From Dipteris shenzhenensis (Eukaryota > Polypodiophyta > Polypodiopsida > Gleicheniales): DNA of 64,000 nt. The number at the start of each line of letters is the position of its first letter. The stretch's first letter is position 1. The position numbers and the translations under genes were made by a program. The stretch lies in assembly GCA_047967505.1 (NCBI GenBank), contig CM106540.1. The stretch is one strand, 5' to 3'. Positions 57,863 to 64,000 of the stretch are shown here, piece by piece. The notes beneath the pieces were generated by a model. The model saw only the letters and a program-made list of their open reading frames with translations, did not search any database and was not told the origin of the DNA.

Positions 57863-60800
57863 CATGCGTGATGCAAGGAAAAGGGAAAATGGACAACCAA
57901 CACATCCATCGACTCAGTATGAGATTTTTGCATATAACATCAATCTGCTCAGAGCAATGTCATCTCAAGTTTCTAACCTATTGTAATGTGCAATCTTCCT
58001 AGGTTTTGCAATTTCTAAATTAGTAGATTGATGCACTGTTTAGATATCTCCAGGATGCACAATCACAAGGCCTCAATTACTGTAAAAATGACTTCAACTT
58101 CCAATCCTGTCAACTCGCATGAACTGCTAAAATCAGTCCCGTTTTCTTCTTTCATTGTGCCTTGCCTCAACGTTCAAGATTTTCATGCTGATCCTTTGTT
58201 GATAATTAGATCTCCTAATGTCTGTATGCTCCCTTTCCCAGCCATGTTATTTTACACCTTCTCAGACTGCTTTCAGATTTGCAACATCACCATGCCTTAC
58301 TCCTGTCTGAAGAAGAAGGTCCTGCTGGTATGTGTACATTACAACAGGGAGCTGCACATTTTTGGAAAGAAATACAAACCAAGTGAAGAACGCCCGTCTG
58401 TTGGTATGACCTTGAAATCGTTGGAAAAAATCAACAGTGTAAACAGAAACATAAGAAAAATGGCCAAAAGCTATAGATACTCTGGCTGGAGACTTTGACA
58501 CAAAGAAAAGTCTCAGACACATATTGAAGCAGTGGCCAAAACCACACTACAACAGGATTACCTACACCTTTGGCAACCAAAGGCTGAAAGGCCCATAGAA
58601 ATCCTGGAAGTTGGGACACAAATTTGTTGCAATCATTGTGGCAAACCCATTCAAAACTGAGACATTCCCAAATGTGACCTCCTTGATTCAATCACATGCA
58701 GAGGTCAACAGTATCAAAGTACATGCGCAATTTTGCGAGCCATTGGTCAACTGTTCGGCGATTGCGTTGACCAGTGTAGGCTTCCAGAAGTTTGATGTCA
58801 AGTCTTTTAGTTTTGGAAGCTTGGAGTAAATGGTAGAGGGCACGTAGTTCAGTGTTTTCTACCTCAGGTGGGAATGAATCCGCATAGTCGTCTGGTTGCG
58901 TCACGTCATCCTCTGTATGTGTGGTACTACGAGAATCTTGGAGTTGTTTGACTTTCTGGACCAAGTCAGAGATGCTGTCCTGAAGCTGGGAAATTTGAAG
59001 TTGAAGCAGTGCTTCGCCTTGTAAGTTGACTTCAGGGGTCTTTTTTGGACTTGAGTCGCTTATCTCCGGAGAGGCTGCACGCGAGCGTTGCGACATATCT
59101 GAGGTCCCCGTGAGAAAAGCACGAACCTGCGCTCTAGTTTGTACCATTCCTGGAAGAAGATTCGGGCTGCTCCCTGAGGTTGCTCATGTTGGAGGGGGCA
59201 GGCGAGGCAGGATGGAACCACCCGTGGAAATCAAGTAAAGGAGGTCCTGTCTGAGGTAACACTGGTGATGCCGAAATGGGTGTTACCACTCGTGAGAGTA
59301 CAGGAGTAGGTTGCAGAGTCCACAGATCTGAGAAGGGATAAGGAGCTGCTGTCGGAAGTGGAGGATATCCAAGAGAAGCAGTGCCTTCAGAGTGTAAATA
59401 CTGTCTTGGGGAAGGTACAACCTGTATAGGAGGATATCTGGGAGCTGAAGGAGGTGGAGAGTACCCTGGAGATGCCGAAGGTAAGGGGTAAAATTCTCTC
59501 CAAAGATGGACAGCAAACTCTTGAGGAATATCGGGTTCTGGGTATCTTCGTGTCTCGTGGAACACAACCTGGACTGTGCTGAGGAAGTAATGTAACTGAG
59601 GTGCCTCACGCAGAAGGTATAGGATGTGGTCCAAATCACTAGGAGGGCACGTGACACAGAAGACCCACGATGCCAAAGCTCCGAAATGGGCTGGTTGTGC
59701 AATCTGAACACGATATTGTGTGGTAGATGATGCCTGAGGTGTCCTTGAAAGGCCGGGTGAATTACCAGGGGTTTATATGCTTTAAGGGAGCGTCTTTCAT
59801 TTGCTGTAATTGGATAATGACAAGAGAATCCTTAAAAGTAGAATGGAAAGAATCCACCTAGCATTGATGTAATCTGCCAATTTGTTGTGTAGAAAAGGCC
59901 TGCAGATTTCTGTCCGGAGGTCCTTGTTGCAGTGGGTTGCGAGGAGCAGATCTGGACCAGATTGGAAAACAGGAACAGGGCGCATTTAACAGGCTGTCTT
60001 CATCACGATAGGAGGGCTGAACCGCTGCTGAACTGGCAGATAAGGTGGCGAAACAAGGGGGGAGGGCAGGCTGTCAATGGCGAAACAGGCTGCAGGCTGG
60101 ATCGCGATAAAAGGGGTCAAAGGCTGCAGGCTGGATCACGATGGAGGCTGGCGAAACCAGGCTGCAGCTTCCAAGGCTGATTTGCGGCACATATGGCAGG
60201 CTGACGCTGATCTAGCGCTGCAGGCTGGCAGGGAACCAGGGCCGAAAACTGGCAAGGCTAGGGGCTGCATATGGCGAGGGAGCAGGGCAGCGAAATGGCG
60301 AGGGCAGGGGCTGCGGAGGCAGGCCAACCTGTTTGACGAAAATCTGTACGGGCGTTGAAATGGATCGTCCCTTTTGTCTTTTCGTTTGTGCTGCCTACGT
60401 TGGGTGGTTGCCCAAAAAATTTAAAGGGTGGGTTTATTTGACCCTTGGGTAATCTAGGGTAGACCTAAGGTTTGGGGCTGGGTTTTCCTTTTTAACCCCT
60501 CTAGGTACCCTTTTATATAAGGTGCTTGGTTCCAAAAGGTGTGCCTATTCGAAGGGGTGTGACCCTTGGAATAGGTGCACCTTTTCATGAAGGGGTGTGT
60601 CCCTATTTTTAAAAGGGGTGTCCCCACATGAATAGGTGTGTCCTTTTTGCCACGATGGGGTGTGTCCCTTGGGTGAGGAGTCAAGACTCTTCATCAAAAG
60701 GTGTGTCCGATGGTGGAAAAGGTGCGTCCCTTGGTTTTGGGACAGCCCAAGCACATGAAAAGACACGATCTTTGTCGTGTCCATTCACATCAACTCGTGA

Positions 60801-62886
60801 TGTGTGGGAGATGGAGAGGCCATTGATGACTTTAGGCAGGGTTGGCGCTAAAAATTTTTACGCTCATTCTCTCCATCTCTTCCATGCACAATGTGCACGG
60901 ATATCCTTCTAGTGGAAAGAAATGTATCAGATAGGCGCTAGAAGGTGGGGGGCATTTCCTACAACCAAGAGCGAAATTTGCTCTGATACCACTGTAAGAA
61001 ATCCTAGATTTACTATATTTAGAAATGTGCTAAGGAACAGAAAGGAGACTGAAATAGCAGAGAACAAGGAAGAATTGTATTGCTCGAGTGTCTGTAGTGT
61101 AGCTGTCGTGTCATCCATACAATTGGGCCTCTCTTCTATAGAGAGTGAAGAGTCACACATGAAAAGGTGTGTACTTCAAAGTGTATGTGCATGAAGAGGT
61201 GTGTACCCCTTGTGAAGGGTGTGATCCTTGATGAGAGGGTACATTACAATAGGAATGTCTCTTCAATAGAATGTCTCTTGTGAAGGGTTGTGCCTCATAG
61301 GAAGTGTCCCGTCGAAAGGGCATACTCTTCCACAAGTGTCCATTCATCAAACCATCCATAAGTCTAGATATAGAGAAAGGAATGCGTCACAGATCGTGAC
61401 ACAAGGGGATAGGATGACAAGGAAATTCTTTTAGGCCGCAGGGCCTCGATCAACAAGGACCCAGCTCCAAAGACTGCGGGATGAGCATGGACAGATGCAC
61501 TCGATCCCACAGGAGATCCTTGAGATGACCACGAACTTCTACTGACAGTTGTTACAATCAAAGATGGAGACCCCCTCAGTTCTCTTATAGCCAGGGAGGC
61601 AATCTAGGACCAGGTTCCATTAGTGGTCTCAATGAGCGTGAGCAGACAGCTAGAGACACCATTCACGAATGAGGAGCTATGGAAGGCCCCCAAGGCTCTC
61701 CCTGCCGAGAAGTGCCCTGGGGAGGACAGTCTGACTCATGTCTTCTTTCGGAGTTTTTGGGAGGTTATTGTCACCCCGTTGAGGCAAGCTTGTTAGGAGA
61801 TTTTCGACTCTGGCTCACTCCCTCATTCTCTGAGCTAAGGTTGGATTTGCTTGATCCCGAAGGGAGGAGACAATCTGATATTTGCCAATGTAGGCCGATC
61901 ACCCTTCTTGACACCGCATACAAGATCTTAGCCAAGGTCTTGAGCTTGCAGTTGCATCCTCATCAATCGGCCCAAGCATTCGCCAAGAATCTATTATATC
62001 ACTCCAAGACAAAGCATATTGATGTCAGAGAGCACTTCATCAGAGAAAGAGTGTTACTTAGCAATATCACACTGTAGCATTGTGACAGTAAAGAGAATGT
62101 TGCAGATATCTTTACCAAACCACTTGGCAAAGAGCTTTTTGAGAATCACTGACAAGCTCTTGGTTTGACGCAGAGGAAGGACATTCCCATTAAAGAGATG
62201 TAATGGAATGTAATCATCATTAGTTTAGGCTACTCTCTCAACCGATCCACTTTCATGACCAGGTCTGCGGTGGTCTCTATTTGTTGGGAATGCAGTGACA
62301 CAAAGTCCCTATTGCGACAGATCAAACAGCAAGTCACAGGGCCACAGGAGACTGAGATAGACTGAGATCGGCGACATGTCCCATACTTCTACTCATTCGA
62401 GTCAGCCCCGGGGCTTAGTGGAGTAGAGGAGGAGATAGCTGACATGAGGGCAGCATGGATAAATGGGAAGAGATGACACAGAGTGGTGGAGCCAAAGACG
62501 CAGAGACCATGCACGATGCAGAGGCTGACTAGAGCACACACGATGGAGGTTCAACCCATCCCAGTCCTTATCAGAGAGGACCGTCTGAGCTGAGGCGTCA
62601 TTCTTGATATGGCCCACCGGAATAGAGATCACGGAGACAACACCCCCCGCCACAACGAGTGACGACCCGATAGACACAAATACTAGACATCTTCCTAGCT
62701 CACAAAAGCGCCAACATGGCACCTGGCTATGTATTTTGAGTAGAATTTTGAGTGCTAGCTTTGTGTACTAGTTTTGAGTTTTGACTTTGGAGTTCAAGCA
62801 CTGAGCCCTTTGCCTCAGCCCACTGTAGCTTGTATGAGGATTGTACTTTTGTCTCATAGAGCTGCAAGGCCTTTTGAAGACAGTAA

Positions 62887-62927
<41 letters not shown>

Positions 62928-63164
62928 TCGTATCAAAAGTAAGTAGATGTATACTAACCAATCATTTTCAATTGCTGTGAGCAAAGGAATTCTTGAAGAT
63001 GGTATGAGCTTTGAGAAGACAGCTGCATAAAAGAACGCAAAGAATGATACAACTCCTGTGACAATTAAAAAGGTGCCCCAAAAGAGCATGTGTGGTGCTG
63101 AACGACCACGAGGGGCAAGAGTTGGCAGCCTGAACAATCCAGCTAAGTCTGGTCTTGCCTCCAT
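57702..63164 (-). CDS. PIG-Y-like subunit of GPI-GlcNAc transferase, two exons
   Basis: The product is expected in the endoplasmic reticulum membrane as a small subunit of the GPI-N-acetylglucosaminyltransferase complex, which starts GPI-anchor synthesis. Exon 1 is 63164-62959 and exon 2 is 57795-57702, both on the minus strand. The donor (tg|gttagt) and acceptor (ccttgcag|g) split one Trp codon and keep the frame, giving 99 residues. A short polar N-terminus is followed by a membrane helix (about 27-50: LFWGTFLIVTGVVSFFAFFY), a loop ending AIENDW, and a second helix (about 70-90: CLLVPLTGPVIIIAVYF). The C-terminus is HWLSMKLFKHA. Two helices, the ENDWYYC...VP join and the FKH-type end fit PIG-Y. 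An acceptor ttgcag just upstream (63173-63178) suggests a 5' untranslated intron. The 5163-bp intron carries several retroelement pieces in both orientations. Family call is from pattern reading. Confidence 0.8.
57819..57861. repeat. (CT)n microsatellite near the PIG-Y-like intron acceptor
   Basis: About 21 CT units, starting 24 bases from the exon 2 acceptor. On the gene strand it reads (AG)n. Confidence 0.95.
57865..58690. other. Intron sequence without recognised element
   Basis: Lies inside the PIG-Y-like intron between the CT repeat and the truncated gypsy element. A 156-codon plus frame (58028-58498) has no recognisable domain and runs antisense to the host gene; it is not called as a gene. 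Confidence 0.4.
58692..59147 (-). CDS. Gypsy gag, N-terminal part, truncated
   Basis: A 151-residue frame beginning MVQTRAQVRAF, a start seen in many plant Ty3/gypsy gag proteins. It continues with an acidic/Ser-rich stretch, a coiled-coil-like segment (LLQLQISQLQDSISDLVQKV) and a block VDQWLAKLRMYFDTV that corresponds to the start of the retrotransposon gag core. The frame then stops after DLCM, where the sequence leaves the element. No internal stops are visible, so this insertion is younger than most in the window. Confidence 0.75.
   Translation of the reverse strand: MVQTRAQVRAFLTGTSDMSQRSRAASPEISDSSPKKTPEVNLQGEALLQLQISQLQDSISDLVQKVKQLQDSRSTTHTEDDVTQPDDYADSFPPEVENTELRALYHLLQASKTKRLDIKLLEAYTGQRNRRTVDQWLAKLRMYFDTVDLCM
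59134..59772 (-). CDS. ATG-less open frame overlapping the gag start
   Basis: A 212-codon open stretch with no usable N-terminal ATG. It begins after a TAA at 59773-59775 and overlaps the first 14 bases of gag in another frame. The first half looks like folded protein (ALASWVFCVTCPPSDLDHIL, then QVVFHETRRYPEPDIPQEF). The second half is Pro/Tyr/Ser-rich (YSPPPSAPRYPPI). It could be an extra element ORF, the end of a spliced exon or chance; function unknown. Confidence 0.35.
   Translation of the reverse strand, partial: TPGNSPGLSRTPQASSTTQYRVQIAQPAHFGALASWVFCVTCPPSDLDHILYLLREAPQLHYFLSTVQVVFHETRRYPEPDIPQEFAVHLWREFYPLPSASPGYSPPPSAPRYPPIQVVPSPRQYLHSEGTASLGYPPLPTAAPYPFSDLWTLQPTPVLSRVVTPISASPVLPQTGPPLLDFHGWFHPASPAPSNMSNLREQPESSSRNGTN
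60000..60330. repeat. GGCTGCAGGCTGG-type degenerate repeats
   Basis: GC-rich stretch with many variants of aggctgcaggctggat, gcagggctgcgaa and tggcgaaa within the gypsy leader. Frames here are Ala/Gly/Arg/Trp-rich read-through. Confidence 0.6.
60490..60765. repeat. AAGGGGTGTGTCCC-type degenerate repeats
   Basis: Repeated variants of aggtgtgtccct and aaggggtgtgaccc about every 25-35 bases in the gypsy leader. Related words (gaagaggtgtgtacccc, aagggtgtgatccttg) recur in the LTR at 61190-61240. Confidence 0.65.
60980..60991 (-). other. Primer-binding site, perfect initiator tRNA-Met match
   Basis: On the minus strand the 12 bases read TGGTATCAGAGC, exactly the standard complement of the plant initiator tRNA-Met 3' end. 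One spacer base separates it from the CA end of the LTR at 60993-60994. This anchors the element's orientation and the LTR end. Confidence 0.9.
60993..61395 (-). repeat. Gypsy-type 5' LTR, about 400 bp
   Basis: The 3' end is fixed by the primer-binding site and reads ttcttaca on the minus strand. The 5' end is near 61395, where a tgtgacgcattcc could be the start and LINE-A sequence begins (61404). A TATA-like ctctatatcta lies near 61370. Only one LTR of this element is present. Confidence 0.6.
61404..61965 (+). mobile_element. 561-bp internal fragment of LINE-A
   Basis: Collinear with 17981-18541, same strand and nearly the same length: ggggataggatgac, gaggagct-tgg, aaggctctccctgc against aaggctctcctgac, aagtgccctgg, and ctctccctcattct-type blocks match in order. 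It covers the stretch ahead of and into the reverse transcriptase fingers (KCPGED, FFRSFWEVI, CRPITLLDTAYKILAKVL). Both ends are cut: the left abuts the gypsy LTR and the right is fused to copia RNase H. Confidence 0.85.
61966..62260 (+). mobile_element. Ty1/copia RNase H tail fused to LINE-A
   Basis: The plus strand reads SAQAFAKNLLYHSKTKHIDV, then REHFIRERV and, after a stop, ENVADIFTKPLGKELFE. These are the terminal RNase H blocks of copia pol (S-A-I-A-L-A-K-N-P, R-T-K-H-I-D, A-D-I-F-T-K-P-L). It differs from the RNase H of the element at 38-40 kb. It follows LINE-A at 61965 with no break in reading frame. Confidence 0.9.
62265..62880. other. Intron segment without recognised element
   Basis: A tgttgggaatgcagtg at 62282 might begin a copia LTR, but no matching end was found. 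The minus-strand 106-codon frame at 62722-62402 has no recognisable domain. Short gttttgagt repeats lie at 62737-62785. Confidence 0.35.
62887..62927. repeat. (TC)n(AC)n microsatellite near the PIG-Y-like intron donor
   Basis: Thirteen TC units followed by about eight AC units, ending about 30 bases from the exon 1 donor. On the gene strand it reads (GT)n(GA)n. Confidence 0.95.
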
Positions 63165-64000
63165 TTTTCTACCTGCAATATTGAGAGTAATACATCCCAG
63201 AAATAGAATTATGAGAGTAAAGTTAACAATAGACACTACACACCAAGTAGGAATGCTGACCTATATATCATGCTATGCACGTCCAAATTTTAGTGGATAT
63301 AGATGAGAAGAATTATTTTAAAAAAATGTAAGAGCACAAAGGTAGCAATACAGCAATTGTTGAGTGCGACTAGTTAAAAAAATCCCTTGTGCAAATACAT
63401 ATCATCATCCATGCAAATGGGTCTTCACATCATCAACAATCGATTCCGCAATTTGGCATTCTACCCCATATTCTCGTACGGGTTCACTCCTTTGGAGTCA
63501 TACATTGATTTTTAATTGTGTTTTGCATTAAATGGTAAATTTAAAAGGAAGCTTTAGATACAGCAATAACAGATCCTCTCCCAACTTAAGTTGTACAGAA
63601 TTCTAAGCATATCATACCATATCTTATGGATTTATAAATATGCTAACTTACCATCTCAACTATCATGTGAATGACATGTAATGACCCAGACTTCTTTATC
63701 ACATGCTCATCATTATCGACTTTGTCGCTTGCTCCAAGGTCTCTTCCCGCCACCGTCTACTATGCCCATACCTTCCCACTGCCAATTGACAAGATTTAAG
63801 AACCAGCGCTAGTTAAAATAACAGGTCTTGTTGATTCTGACCTGAACACTCAAGAGTGCTCAAGCTTAAGTCAAGAACCTTGCACAATCTCTCTACATCT
63901 TTTCAATATTGACCCCAATCCTTGGTTCTTACATTGAATGTCGTTAGGCACTTCAGAGCCACCCTCCAGTGTCCACCTTGTGTTCATCCATCCTCTGCAG
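63165..64000 (-). promoter_or_regulatory. 5' flank of the PIG-Y-like gene
   Basis: Upstream of the start codon on the minus strand. A splice acceptor (ttgcag at 63173-63178) implies that part of this is a 5' untranslated intron. No other gene was recognised to the end of the window, and no promoter motif is convincing. Confidence 0.35.

Larger units (their letters stand above)
58692..61395 (-). mobile_element. 5' half of a Ty3/gypsy element inside the intron
   Basis: On the minus strand: LTR (about 61395-60993), primer-binding site (60991-60980), a long leader with repeats (60.9-59.8 kb), an ATG-less open frame (59772-59134) and the start of gag (ATG 59147). Gag ends abruptly at about 58692 and no pol is present, so the element is truncated. 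It lies in the same orientation as the host gene. Class assignment rests mainly on the MVQTRAQ gag start. Confidence 0.7.

Noticed and set aside
58028-58498. 156-codon plus frame in the PIG-Y-like intron
   Set aside because: No recognisable domain, antisense to the host gene and composition like surrounding intron.
59283-59711. 142-codon minus frame
   Set aside because: Overlaps the open frame at 59134-59772 and looks like its shadow (Leu/Ser-rich).
1-64000. CRISPR arrays, bacterial operons or phage-like systems
   Set aside because: Tandem repeats here lack unique spacers of constant length, and the genes have plant introns; nothing prokaryotic was seen.

Overview
The window looks like nuclear DNA of a land plant, most plausibly a fern or another seed-free plant. 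That is an inference from three things: a long intronless PLS-class pentatricopeptide (PPR) gene with very regular repeats, a typical land-plant alpha-expansin, and AT-rich DNA crowded with old, broken transposable elements. No bacterial-type operon, CRISPR array, rRNA or credible tRNA gene was seen. Three protein-coding genes look intact: an alpha-expansin (6788-7844, minus, three exons), an E-class PPR protein (41746-44826, minus, no introns) and a small GPI-anchor biosynthesis subunit of the PIG-Y type (57702-63164, minus, two exons around an intron of about 5.2 kb).

Layout. 1-180 holds a 25-bp tandem repeat and a purine-rich tract. About 180-4475 is a decayed CACTA/EnSpm DNA transposon. 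The expansin gene follows at 6.8-7.8 kb. 9-16 kb is gene-poor, AT-rich DNA. 16.1-17.1 kb is a Ty3/gypsy integrase remnant. 17.2-20.1 kb is a GC-rich LINE (called LINE-A). 21.06-21.49 kb is a long inverted repeat. 22.6-26.9 kb is a wrecked Ty3/gypsy element with a duplicated RNase H region. 28.6-32.6 kb is a second LINE on the minus strand (LINE-B). 33.5-37.4 kb holds TGCTTTG-rich satellites around a broken gene with an FCP1/NLI-type phosphatase-like region and unrecognised upstream exons. 38.1-40.4 kb is a deleted Ty1/copia element with a 3' LTR. The PPR gene follows. 47.7-48.9 kb is the 5' end (LTR, primer-binding site, gag) of a related copia element in the opposite orientation. 51.6-52.1 kb looks like a gypsy LTR plus primer-binding site. 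52.9-54.2 kb is rich in short tandem repeats.

The last 6 kb is the intron of the PIG-Y-like gene. It is packed with the 5' half of a gypsy element (minus), a 561-bp piece of LINE-A and a copia RNase H tail fused in frame to that LINE piece.

The three intact genes are not an operon or pathway cluster. Expansin acts in the cell wall, the PPR protein should act on organelle RNA, and PIG-Y acts in the endoplasmic reticulum. A recurring theme is decay of mobile-element ORFs by stop codons that fit cytosine deamination (CGA to TGA, CAG to TAG, TGG to TAG), as expected for methylated, silenced DNA. The most unusual structures are the in-frame LINE/copia chimera, the phosphatase-like gene remnant with satellite DNA where an intron would lie, the 430-bp hairpin, and the 41-bp duplication that rewrote the end of the PPR protein.
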